From Zingiber officinale (taxonomy: Eukaryota; Streptophyta; Magnoliopsida; Zingiberales; Zingiberaceae): DNA of 64,000 nucleotides. The position numbers were made by a program, and so were the translations under genes. Position 1 is the stretch's first letter, and each line of letters starts with the position of its first letter. The notes under the pieces were generated by a model that did no database searches, was not told the DNA's origin, and saw only the letters and a program-made list of their open reading frames with translations. The stretch lies in contig NC_056002.1 of the NCBI RefSeq assembly GCF_018446385.1, forward strand, positions 5,009,474 to 5,073,473, written 5' to 3'. Shown in pieces: positions 20,971 to 31,934 of the stretch.

Positions 20971-22018
20971 GAGGCTAACATCTTACCTAACATCTAAAGG
21001 ATTCAAACAAGGTCAAATTGACCCAACCTTGTTTGTTAAATCATTAAATACAAACATATTTATCGCACAAATATACGTGGATGACATAATATTTGGCTCA
21101 ACAAATTCAGAATTTTTAGAAGAATTTATTAATCTAATGGAAAAAGAATTTGAAATGAGCTTAGTAGGAAAACTAACCTATTTCTTAGGATTACAAATCA
21201 AACAGACAAATGTAGGAAACTATATTTCTCAACATAAATACACCAAAGAATTACTTAAAAAATTCGGAATGGAAAATACAAAAGAAATAAAAACACCGAT
21301 GGCTGTAAACACAATCTTAGATAGTGACCCAAATGGAAAACCAATTGATTTAAAATATTATAGAAGTGCAATAGGTAGCCTACTGTACTTAACTGCAAGC
21401 CGACCTGATATTTTATTTGCAGTTAGTATGTGTGCTAGATACCAAACTTGTGCTAAGGAATCCCATTTGACACAGGTTAAAAGAATTTTTAGATATCTTA
21501 AAGGAACAACAAATGTAGGAATCTGGTATCCTAGGACAAATAATTTTGAACTAATAGGGTATTCTGACTCAGATTATGCTGGATGCAAATTAGACCCCAA
21601 AATCACAAGTGGTGGATACCAATTATTAGGTGCATCACTTGTTAGCTGGTTTAGTAAAAAGCAATATTGTGTTGCTCTGTCTACAACTGAGTCAGAATAC
21701 ATAGCTATAGGCGAATGTGTTGCAAAAATATTATTGATGATGCATACTCTAAAAGATTTCAACTTAAATATCACAAATGTAAAAGTATTAATTGACAATA
21801 TAAGTTCAATTAACTTAACCAAGAATCCTGTGCATCATTCAAGAACCAAACATATTGAAATTAGACACCACTTCATCAGGGATCATGTTACTAAAGGCGA
21901 TATTGAACTCAAGTACATTGAGTCCAAATCAAATTTAGCTGACATTTTTACAAAACCTCTCCCTGAAAGTGAATTTAGTAACTTACGACGAAAATTAGGG
22001 ATGTGCTTAATAGACTAG
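20945..22018 (+). pseudogene. Copia reverse transcriptase C-terminus and RNase H (element 3)
   Basis: 357 codons, fully open. [18 protein letters not shown], then the intact catalytic YVDDIIFGS, LVGKLTYFLGLQIKQ, YRSAIGSLLYLTASRPDI, and RNase H IGYSDSDYAGCKLDPK, ALSTTESEYIA, HIEIRHHFIRDHV and LADIFTKPLPE. Only the junction frameshift at the start breaks it, so this element is less decayed than element 2. Confidence 0.94.
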
Positions 22019-23166
22019 GATCTTTCAAAAATACTTTCAAAAATGATTTTACCAAATTATAAGTCAAATTTATTTGTTTTCAAACTCTCCATTCTTAGAT
22101 TTTCAAAAACAGTTTTTGCCTTAGACTAGTTTTGAATCCTTAGAAAGCATGTACCCATAGGACTAGTTTTTGAGCATCTCACCAACACCCTAGGTTTACC
22201 TTGCTTGTATTTGACAAACATAGAAAGGGGTGAGATGCATAGGCCAACTGTCTGGACTTAAGATGCTTATTTCAGTGCATCAACATAAGTCTGGACGTTA
22301 AATACAACTCAGATATTAATCAGATTAAAGTTAATCAGTCAAGTCAAAAAAACTGACTGCTTGTAATCAACTTAATCTGACTAACCATGTGAAAGCTACT
22401 ATCCTCTGATAGCTAGTTAGTACCTAATTGGTTAGACAGTTGGTTAAAGTTAAATATCAAGTTCAGGGGGAGAATTAACTCAAATTTTGTGTGTTTGAAA
22501 AATGCCTTTTAAAACCTAACCTATGTTTGAACATTGATTTACAAAATTTAAATTTAACTAAGTATTTGAAAAATGTGAAAGTTTAATCCCACCCAATTTT
22601 CAAACCTGATTTGAAAAATTAACTATTTCCAAATTTAGCCTTTATCAAATTAGCCTTAAAAATTAATTTTGGAAAAATTTTATTTCTTGAAAAATTATTT
22701 AATTTTTGCTTTGTTTTGAAAAATCGAAGTTGAAAATTTTACCTTTTTGAAAAGTAGATGTTACTTAAACATAAAAAGTAAATTTGAAAAACCTATTCCA
22801 CACGCTTGAGAGTTAAACTTGATTAACCTTAAATTTATACTTTTCAAAACTCAACCTGTCTCCCCCAAGTCAACTTGACTATTTTTTGACTTGGTGTTAA
22901 AAATTGCACTTTTATCTTTCAAATTTTGAACCAAACTTAGATATCTTTCAAAATTTGATTACCTGTTACAGTAACTCTTCACTATGATTATTTACCTTTG
23001 TTCATTTTTTTGATGAATGCCAAAGGGGGAGGAGGGTTAGGTGGTTAAGTTAGCTAAACCAATTTGAAAATACAAACTAACTTTAAAACCACATAAATGC
23101 ATGTTGTTTCTTGCATATGTTTTCACTAACTTAACCAGGTTGTCATTCCATCAAAAAGGGAGAGAT
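22019..23166 (+). other. 3' untranslated stretch and polypurine tract of element 3
   Basis: About 1.1 kb with no credible ORF, rich in TTTGAAAA phrases. It ends in AAAAAGGGAGAGAT (about 23153-23166), the polypurine tract before TGTTGGTGC. Confidence 0.8.
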
Positions 23167-24243
23167 TGTTGGTGCGGTTAGCACTAACGATTTAACCCAG
23201 GTTTTGATGAATGACAAATAGGTTAAGTTAGTTTTGTTGTTGTCTGACACTTTGATCGAGTGTGCAGGAAAAGTCCAGCTAGGTCGACGGGCTGACCGGA
23301 TAGCTGGCGAGAAGTCCAAGCGGGTCGACGGGCTGACCGGACGCTTGGCGAGAAGTCCAGCTAGGTCGACGGGCTGACCGGATAGCTGGCGAGAAGTCCA
23401 AGCGGGTCGACGGGCTGACCGGACGCTTGGCGAGAAGTCCAGACGGGTCGACGGGCTGACCGGACGTCTGGCAGGTAAGTGAGGTAAGTCACTGGAGGGG
23501 AGTGACTGTGAGGACGCGTTCCCGAGAAGGGGACATTAGGCGTCGATCCAGCTTAGATCCATTTCAGATGCCTAAGTCGAGATCGTGACTAGATTCCGGT
23601 CTCGGAAAGACGGAATCTAAGTCATACTCTCTTTATCCATCTGTTGAACTTTAACTGTGCTAACAATTTGTTTTACAGGATGTATATTTGCCTCGGACTA
23701 ACTTTGTTTTGCAGGAAAAAGAGTCTTTAACAAGGTGGTCCAGGCACTGAAGGGCGCCCGGAAGGCGAATTTTATCCAGCCAAGTCGCCGCCACGTGAAG
23801 CATCTTGGTTTGAGCAGTTACGTCACACTCCATGCGCCAGGGATCCAGCGCCCGGAAGAGATATAAAAGAAGCCCCAGGCAGGAGCTTCATAAATCAATT
23901 TTTACTGAGAACTCTTCTACTGCTGGTCTTGCTGGTCGACGTTCAAGTGCGACGTCAACAACGCTCCGACAAAAGTACTCCTCCGGTGTTTATTTGATTT
24001 TTCTTTGTCGGTATTGCTTTATTATTACTAGCATTTCCTGTACTTATTCTGTAATCATATTTCGACTTGTTAGTGATTGCCCAACGAAAGTGGTCAAGGA
24101 CCACGGGCCTTCGAGTAGGAGTCGTCACAGGCTCCGAACGAAGTAAAAATATCTGTGTCTACTTTATTTTTCCACTGCGTTTATACTCGTCTTTTTCGAA
24201 TCGATATTCACCCCCCCCCTCTATCGAATCTAACGGTCCTACA
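23167..24243 (+). repeat. Complete 3' LTR of element 3 (1077 bp)
   Basis: TGTTGGTGCGG to ACGGTCCTACA. TATA-like TATAAAAG at 23862-23869. Matches the truncated copy at 11560-12517. The right flank is the LTR fragment at 24244. Confidence 0.94.
23275..23473. repeat. Five 41-bp tandem hairpin units in the 3' LTR of element 3
   Basis: Stem pairs in order: CCAGCTA/TAGCTGG, CCAAGCG/CGCTTGG, CCAGCTA/TAGCTGG, CCAAGCG/CGCTTGG, CCAGACG/CGTCTGG. All five outer stems are perfect, the inner GGTC..GACC, loop GACGGGCT and bulge GGA are invariant, and linkers are CGAGAAGT. Confidence 0.95.
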
Positions 24244-24770
24244 TAAAGTAGTCGTTGGCTACCTCTAACGGTAACACCAGTCGACTGATGGTTTTGTTAA
24301 TTGACTAGTGCTGAGATGAGTTGATATGATGATCAACTCTCTCCTCTTATTTAAGGGAAGTTTTGGGACTTGAAGGAGATTACTCATGCTTCTGAATAAC
24401 TTCTTAGCAATTATCCAAAGCTTCTAAGTCATTCTCTTCCTCCTAATCTAAGTCTTCATCTTATAAGAGGAAGAGAGCTTTGTGAGAGGTTGTACTCCAC
24501 CGAGAATGAGTAAGAGCTAGCCGGAAATTACCGAGGATTGATCCACCGAAGGATCAAGGGCTCGTCCACCTCAAGGACACGCCGTGGAGTAAGAGCAAGC
24601 AATCTCCGAATCACGTAAAGGATTTGTGTTAGCGTTTATGCTTTCTTGCTTGTTCTTATTGTTTTTGTTTAGTATATTCCTCTACGCACTAACACCTTGT
24701 AGAGAAGAAAGTAAATTGAGGGTGACTTAGCTATCCAACCCCCCTTCTAGCCGGCCACCGGTCCCCTACA
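24244..24770 (+). repeat. 3' part of another copia-type LTR (host of element 3)
   Basis: Has a TATA-like TTATTTAAG near 24346, a leader-like region and a typical end CCGGCCACCGGTCCCCTACA. The front part must lie left of the nested stack, outside the window. The right end interrupts a gypsy RNase H. Confidence 0.7.
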
Positions 24771-25850
24771 CAGTTGACTAGTCGACCTGAAGCTTCCGAG
24801 TTGGTTAATATTCGCCCCAAAGGACTATTAGTGAGGATTGCCTCTGGATGAGATAAGAAATAGGGTCTCAACCGTCGGGCGGTCAAGACCAATTTGTCCA
24901 GAACAGAGTATCGACTCTTTGTATCTTTTATAAAATGACTTAATAAATAGATTGGATATTGGATGTTACCTTTTTCGCGAAGTAGGACAGAACATACTCG
25001 TTGTTCGGCGACTAATAGATATAGTGATAAGCTCTCACCTACCATTGGCTTGGAAAGGGTGGGTAGTTCAGGCGAGTTTTCCTTAAGCTCCATAAAGGCC
25101 TGATTATATTTTTCATCCCACTCAAATTTAGAGGCCCGCCAAAGTACTTTGAGAAAAGGGAGACTCTGGTTAGCCGATCGGGAGATGAACTTGGAAAAGG
25201 TTGTGATTCAACCAACCAATCTTTGTGCTTCTTGAAGATTCTATGGAGGAGACATTTGTTGAATCACTTTGACTTTCTCTAGGTTAGCTTCAATTTCTTG
25301 TTTAGTAACCATATACCTTAGAAATCACCAACTTTTTATGCCAAATAAGTATTTGCTCGAGTTTAATTTAAGCCCAAGCTTCCTCAGAGTACCGAAAGTT
25401 TCTTCTATATCAGCCATTAGATCTTTGGCCTGCCTAGTTTTGATTAGAATATTATCCACATAAACCTCGATATTTCTTCTGATTTGGTAGCAAGACACTC
25501 AACCCATCATTTGCTGATAAGGTACCCATGCATTCTTTAAAACGAATGGCATAACATTATAACAGAAAATCTCATCAACGGTGACGAAACTAACCTTGAT
25601 CCTCCTAATGGAGAAGGGGCTTCTATTTCGACTTATAGAGATTCTTGAATCTTTTGGGTTTTACACAAATCCATTTGGATGAAATCCATGTAGCACTTGT
25701 GAGAGGTCTGATGGTCTCCTTTGGCTTCTCTAACCTACTCTCCACTAGGAACTTTATTTTTTAATGAAACATTGATACTATATATAGCTTGAAAGTCATT
25801 TAGCATTGGTCTTCCTAATATGACAATGTAGGAGGAAGATGTTGGAGCAG
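24771..25850 (-). pseudogene. Ty3/gypsy protease end, reverse transcriptase and RNase H (Tat-like)
   Basis: Reading right to left: YIVILGRPMLNDFQAIYSI (protease end), then RT text in broken frames including RRNIEVYVDNILIKTRQA (the catalytic YVDD has become YVDN), LRKLGLKLNSSKYLFGI, FISRSANQSLPFLKVLWRA, FEWDEKYNQAFMELKE and RNase H YLLVAEQRVCSVLLREKG and ASGRLVN. These phrases are characteristic of plant Tat-lineage gypsy elements. Stops and frameshifts are frequent. The protein continues upstream at 36607, across element 6. Confidence 0.9.
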
Positions 25851-26372
25851 ATTGGGCCGTCAAGAGAGGATGAATTACCTGTTTAAAAAGAAAATAAAAA
25901 CCTTTCTCAAACTTTCAACTCAGATTAGCAACATACTTATAAAAAGAAAATTAAACAACTAATAAATTAAAGACACTAAGAACTTATTTGGTTACAACCT
26001 AGGTGGTTGTTAATCCAAGATAGAAGAAAGTACTGAAAAGATCTCTTTCGTGTAGGCAGAGAAGCCTATTACACACGTTGAACGCTCAGAAATGTGCTAG
26101 GAAATAAATATAACGGTTGTTGAATTATTCCTAAATCCAGGGGTCTTTTTATAACCCCTGGAAAATTCTATCCGAGGTTGGAAGGCGCCTTCGTGGAAGG
26201 TGCCTCTAGCATAGCAATTTTATTTGTGCGAAGATAAAGTTTTATCTTTGCCAACGATCATTGGGAAGGCACCTTTGAACTGTTCATGAAAGACATCTTT
26301 GAACTGTTCATGGAAAGCACCTTCAAGCCATTGAAGGCGCCTTTGAACTGTTCATGGAAGACGCTTTCAATA
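25851..26372 (-). repeat. 3' LTR of element 6, left portion
   Basis: Matches 35892-36310. Includes a minus-strand TATA-like sequence near 26144-26153 and several GGAAGGCACCTTC inverted pairs. Its last five bases CAATA (26368-26372) are the target duplicate of the solo LTR. Confidence 0.88.
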
Positions 26373-27223
26373 TGTAGGATTGGAAAGAATGCTAGAGGGG
26401 GTGGGGTGAATAGCGATTGTGAAAATTGTTAGCAAATTAATCAAAGTACGCAACGGAAAAAATGAACCAATGCTAACAAACTGAGTTTTAATTGGTTCGG
26501 AGCCTTCCACGAATCCTACTCCAAAGCCCGCACTAGTCGAGTGTTTTCATTGGGCAATCTACTAACAATTCACAAAATATTACAGGAGAAAAGTACAAGA
26601 ACTGGAAATAAAAGTTACCAATAACAACAATAAAATGGAAAAGTCTTGGTCGTCGGTTGTCGGTGAAGCGTAGCAGCGTTGCGAGAGCCTTTTCGGAGCA
26701 CCAAGCAAGAAGACGATTTGTAGTGATTATTGTTCTGAAGCTCCAAGTCGAGGGCCTTTAAATAGGTCTACTCTGGGCGCCTAGAACCCCTCCGGATGCT
26801 TAGATCACATGGCTCGGCCAATCGACGTGCTCCACATAAGCTTGTGGATGAGTTTTTGGGTCCAGGCGCTTAGACTGCTTCAACGCCCGTGGCTGCGCTC
26901 GGGCGAGCCTGCTTTGGGAGCCCGGACCAACTCTGGGCGCTCGGAGTTCGAGCGTACGGATCCCTACCGGGCACCCTGAGTCCTTTCTTCAACAGCCTTC
27001 TTCCTACCAGAAAAGGTTAGTCCGGACAATCGAAGATTATACCTATCCTGCAAAACAGAGTTAGCACAACATAGCAAATAGGGTAGTAATTGGATCTTAT
27101 CTCCAGGAGACCAGAATTTAATCAAGATCTCAACTTAAGCTTCCCAAATAGACCTAAATTGAATCGACGCCTACAGTTCCCTCAATGGGGAACACGTTCT
27201 CACCGAATCACTCCCTTTAGTGA

Positions 27224-27540
27224 CTTACCTTTACTTACCTGCCAAACATCTGGTCCTTCAGACCCGTCTGGATTTTCTCTGGCATTGCTTAGTATCCGAC
27301 CAAGTTGATCTACTAACACTTGCCTGCAACACTGAGTTAGCACAATAGATACAAAAATGGTAAGGAAAAACAATGTTATCATTATTAATAATTCACTGGT
27401 CCAATCGACCGCGATCACATATTACCTAGTGTTACCTTCCTGTAGGGATGTCCAGCTTCACTTACTAGGACTTCCATTATCTGGCTTCAGTCACCAGGAC
27501 CTCCATCACCTGGCTTCACTCACTAGCGCCCGATTTCACT
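27224..27540. repeat. Decayed hairpin array in the solo LTR
   Basis: Contains TTAGTA-TCC-GACCA..TGATC-TACTAA (27289-27316), the same nested layout as in element 1, and several CTGGCTTCA..CACCAG units. Continues at 31295-31480 beyond the CACTA insertion. Confidence 0.7.
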
Positions 27541-27739
27541 CACACTACAAGAAAAAACATCTATTATGACATTTTCTTTACGACACTTATTAAAAAGTGT
27601 CATTATAAATATTGTATAATGACACTCTTTGCATCTAATTAATTTTTTATAAAAATCATCATATTAGACGTTTTCCCGTGACATATTTTATAAATGTCAT
27701 TACATTATAAACATATTAATCAAACCTTTTCCTTTGACC

Positions 27740-28600
27740 CTATCATTTCCTTCCCTCTCCCATTTCTTCTTCATTCCTTTTCTTTATCGCTGCTAGGTTT
27801 CTTCCATCTCCCACCTCTTCTTTTCTTCCCTCTCCACAGCACAGCCAGGTTTTTCCCTCTCTGTAGCAAGCAAGTAGTGGTTCAAAGGTAACCCTATTTC
27901 TCACTTCTTCCTTTTCCGCAACACCGCGCACAACCTCGCCAGGCGACGAGCAACCATTTTACAAGCGATCACACTCGAGAGGGCTGCAACCTCGCCAGGC
28001 CGTTGGTTCACTAGCGGCATATTCGCGAATGGCTACACGCGAAGGGGTCGATGCCTCACTAGGTAACCCATTCACAAATAGGCACATACGAGGGGGACGA
28101 TGCCGGGCAGTGACCTATAGCGAGGTAGCGACATTGCTATCTTCTTCTGAAACTCTCGCCCTTTTCCATCTCCATATACTAGTAGGAAGCTTGCCCTTTT
28201 CCTCACGCAGCACCGAGTCGAATTGATCGGTCTTTCCTTTCCCGACATTCATCTTCTCACAGGTTTGTGTCTTAATCCTCGATTGCCCCTCCCCGCTTTT
28301 CAATTCTTCCCCTCATGGCACGGTCTCGTAGCGCTCTTGCTGGAGCACGTCCGAAGGATATGTTGCGAGCACTGTATTCTTCTCTTTTTCTAACTATTTT
28401 CCTTGTTTGTTGGTTGGCACATGTTCCCCTCCCCTTTTCAATTTCTCCTCTCACGGCATAGTTGTGATGGCGGGTGTTGGTCTTGATGCTTGTTGTCATT
28501 GCGCTAATGTTGGTGCACGGTTGAAGGATCAATTTTCTTCTTCAGACGTGTTCTTCAAAGATCTGAAATCCTTGAAGAAGGTATGATGCTCAATTTTGTT
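27740..28600. other. Unidentified GC-rich segment inside the CACTA
   Basis: Higher GC than the rest of the element, short ORFs on both strands, a splice-donor-like AAGAAG|GTATG near 28580. It could be another captured gene fragment or 5' UTR; I do not recognise any protein. Confidence 0.4.
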
Positions 28601-28769
28601 TTGTTTTTTCTATCTCCTTGGCTTTAGAAATGTTTGAGTAATTAAATTGTGCTATAGAAGACATGAATGGAAGAATGAGAATGAAATAAATCAGTCTGCA
28701 TGCAATACAAGTAGATTTACCACTAATAAGCACATCTCCCATATTAAACTATCAATTCAATTTTATATA

Positions 28770-30600
28770 AAGGAGTGTGAAGAGGCATTGGTTTTGGATC
28801 CTGCTTTCAGGCATGCACAGCAAAGGTTGGCATCGTTGCTTATAAGGTTGTAACACTTTAAAAATGTTCCATTCTTTCTAATTCAAGTTTGCAAATTGAT
28901 TGCTACTGGTCCTAGTGTTATGCTGAGATATTGATATTGCTTAATTGCATATGATTCATTTCCTTGGAGCTAGTCACCCACTACTGTTATTAATTATGAC
29001 ATGTAATTTATTTATGAATACTTCTATTACATAATTAATAGGTATAATCGAAGAACTATCTCAATTTTATCAAATTTTATTCTGATTGATAAGGTTGCAT
29101 CTTTTTTTTATGGTAGAGTTGTCTTATGATTTTTGCATTGTTTATATTTGTTTTCAAAGTTGCAACATCAATCCCTTGTCCTTACTACAGTCATTTTGCT
29201 TGATCACAATTCTAAATTGTAAAAGAGATCTTTTTGTAGAATTGTGATGGAACAACTTTAAATAAATTACTACCCATATATTTGTCTTACATTCTTCTGT
29301 TTTAACTCACAATATTGGTAGATAGCCTTGGAGTGCCATTAATTGCAGTAATTAAAATGCATCCTTGTGTTGCTCAATAAGAAAACAAAAAAATAACATT
29401 GTTATTGCCATATATTAATGTTGCTCCGGATGCACTTATATATGATTAATTGAATTCTAGACATACAATCAAGTGTATGTTTTGTTTACTATGATTAGTA
29501 GACCACACTGCAACAAATATTGTGATCAGAAATAAATAATAACACGTGAAGTTTTTTATCATGTTATATGAACTCAAGAGCTTGAGAAGAAAAACAAATT
29601 GTTGTTTTTTGTGCTTAGTTTGTTTTAGTTTTTAAATTTCATTGTTCTTTCTTTTGACTCATTGTGATAAATGATGTTGATGAGTAAATCTTATACTGAA
29701 ATATGCATTCTTCTAAATAAACTGTTTATTTTGGTCAATAGGTTAGGTTAAGTTGAGAATGCTAGGAAACATCTCTTGCTAGGTTAAGTTTACATTATGT
29801 TGAATTTAGGGAGCTTCAAGCAGTGGAAAGACATTTGGACATGTGTGCAGAAGCCCGAAAGGTTGTAGATTGGAAGAGTGACCTTAAGGAGAGTGATGCT
29901 GCCTTCATTGAAGGAGCAAATGCTTCATCATTTGTAAATTCATACTAGCACTTAATCTCATTAGTTTGGATGTCATGTTAATGTTATTATAAGATAATAC
30001 AATAATGTATTCTTATAATGCCCACAATTGCAGGTAATGGCTTCAAAATGTGAAGCGTAACTTTAACTTCATCAACTTGAAGAAGCTGATATGGTCATAT
30101 CCAATGTATTTAAACTTGATAGTGTAAATTCACCATCCTCAAATACTAAGTTTTTTGGTATGCTGGCAAATTCATACTTGTATGCTGTCAATGTCGAAGT
30201 TGACATGGCTCGAGGAAGCTAATGTTAAAGTGTTATATTGCATATTAAGGTAGTTTTCAATATTTTTATGTTCATTGAAAATGTGTAATGAATAATTTTC
30301 AGGTTTGAAAATGTCTTCACAATAAGCAAAGCAGATTCATCCTAGAAATGTGGAGATATATACATTATTGAACAACACAAGAGCTATATCTCAAGCACGA
30401 GCATTAGGCAATGAACTCTTTAACTCAAGAAAATTTATGGAAGCAAGCTTAGCTTACGGGAAGGACTCAAGTATGACCCTGCAAACCTTGTTCTTTACTG
30501 CAACTCGGATAATACGAAAGACTGTTGAGGATTGCAACAAACCTTAGTATTCAAGTCAACTACATGAATGCCCTTCTTAGTTGTGCTACCTCATATTCAG
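28770..30600 (+). pseudogene. Captured fragment of a TPR-thioredoxin-like (TTL) gene with introns
   Basis: Four blocks read like consecutive TTL exons: 28770-28851 (CEEALVLDPAFRHAQQRLAS), 29741-29935 (VENARKHLLLG, then LQAVERHLDMCAEARKVVDW and AFIEGANASS), 30033-30230 (LHQLEEADMVISNVFKL, NTKFFGMLANSYLY, VEVDMA) and 30302-30600 (RFENV, then IYTLLNNTRAISQARALGNE, LFNSRKFMEASLAYGKG, VEDCNK). Spacers are AT-rich with AG acceptor ends, for example before 30302. TTL proteins are plant TPR scaffolds involved in stress and hormone responses; this copy has stops and frameshifts and lacks both ends. Family assignment is from remembered wording of TTL proteins. Confidence 0.8.
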
Positions 30601-31585
30601 AGGTGATATGATTCCCTTCTAAAATTTAATATTTTGAGTATAGTGTATAACTAGTTTTGGATGTAAAAGACTCATCATTAGTTTGCATTTGTAACTTTGA
30701 CCCAAATATTTATAGATGAATTTAGATGATCTACTTGCATTTTAAATTATATTTTATAATTTTTTTTCTATTCTAAACGGTGGATGAATTGTGATGATAT
30801 ATAAATATTGAAGTCATATTATATTCTAAATAAATATTAGTGATCATTTTAAATATATTTATAAATTATTATAATGATATTTATTAATGTTATTATAGAT
30901 TAGTTAATGTGATATTTTAAAATGATTTTATAAATTATTTTTATTGATATTTTTTATTGTCCTTATAAAAAATATAAATGTCATAATAAATGAGTTTTGG
31001 TGACATTTAACTTTGTCCATATTATAATCATAACAAGACAAATATAAATGTCTTTAAAATATGATTTTTCTTGACATTTTAGAGTGTCATTATATTTTGA
31101 AATTGTGACACTTTTGACGTTAGCATTGATATTGTATAACGACATTATAAAATGTCAGGAATGTGAGGAAGGTCTAAAACGACATCACTATATAGGGCGT
31201 TTTTTGGAGATGTCACTAAAATGTTAGTGTCACCATAAATATACTATAAGGACATTTATGTGTGTCATAATAGACTATTATTCTTGTAGTGTCACTAGGA
31301 CTTCCACCACCTAGCTTTACTTACTAGGATCCGGTTTCACTCACCAGGACTTTCACCAGTTAACTTCACTTACGAGGGCCCGACTTCACTCACTAAGACT
31401 TTCCCTTGCTTAACCTCCAATTAGGACTAGTCACTTAGTAGACTTCTCACCTCCCTATCCTTTGGTTAGGACCTACCCTTGCTAGTCAATTTTCTCTTCC
31501 AAACATTAAACCATTAGTCAAACTAACTAGACTAAGGTACATTTCAAACATCAAAACCCTATAGGTCGATTGCACCAACACAATA

Positions 31586-31918
31586 ACTTGAAGGAGCCTT
31601 CGCACTGTTCATGGAAGGCACCTTCTATAAGGCAGTTTAGCTTCTTTTCTCCTCAAGCAAGCTTCCGCTCCAGCTTCTCGTCCTTTGGAAATATCGCGTG
31701 CTTCCTTCTCATCTGCCAGCATACTTTTTCGCAACACTTGGTCCCTCAGACACACCGAGCCCGTCGACTCTCTCCCATGCTATCCTTCTCGCTAGCTGCG
31801 TCTTTCGCTCGACTTCTTGTGCTCCTAAGTTCCAATGTACTTAAAAGCAGGGGTTAAACAACAACAGAATCTAACTTGACATGGTTGATCATATCAAAAT
31901 TATCACGGGGTACTTAAA
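31586..31918 (-). repeat. 3' LTR of element 6, right portion
   Basis: Continues the LTR after the solo LTR insertion and matches 36320-36606 (CTTCCGCTCCAGCTTCTCG and onward), ending GGGTACTTAAA. A polypurine tract lies just outside it on the minus strand (31919-31934, AAAAAGGGAGAGAT). Confidence 0.85.
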
Positions 31919-31934
31919 ATCTCTCCCTTTTTGA

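Larger units (their letters stand above)
11560..24243 (+). mobile_element. SIRE-like Ty1/copia element 3, interrupted and deleted
   Basis: Plus-strand element with truncated 5' LTR (11560-12517), PBS, gag (12721-14378), a non-coding/AT-rich stretch, inserted element 4 (15655-19884), integrase C-terminus, RT, RNase H, a 1.1-kb 3' untranslated stretch and a complete 3' LTR (23167-24243). Protease and the first half of integrase are missing. SIRE-like assignment rests on the RT/INT wording ([25 protein letters not shown]) and the long 3' region; it is moderate. Confidence 0.9.
27543..31291. mobile_element. Non-autonomous CACTA transposon carrying host gene fragments (Pack-CACTA)
   Basis: 3749 bp. 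Left end CACTACAAGAAAAAACATC, right end TTATTCTTGTAGTG, inverted. TCA at 27540-27542 and 31292-31294 is the 3-bp target duplicate typical of the superfamily. Subterminal regions (27560-27720 and 30880-31280) are dense in TGACATTT/AAATGTCATTATA motifs in both orientations. No transposase. The middle holds pseudo-exons of a TTL gene and an unidentified GC-rich segment. Confidence 0.93.
26373..31580 (-). mobile_element. Solo copia LTR with TSD CAATA, split by a CACTA element
   Basis: Plus strand TGTAGGATTGG to GATTGCACCAACA, with CAATA on both sides (26368-26372 and 31581-31585). Without the CACTA insertion it is about 1.46 kb. The end GCACCAACA and the hairpin-rich segments (27240-27540, 31295-31480) resemble the LTR of element 1. 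Minus-strand TATA-like TATTTAAAG near 26755. No internal region: the product of LTR-LTR recombination. Confidence 0.9.

Noticed and set aside
27224-31480. CRISPR-like array, considered because of regular short repeats with variable parts in the LTRs
   Set aside because: The genome is a plant's; variable parts are paired stem arms rather than spacers, and there are no cas genes.
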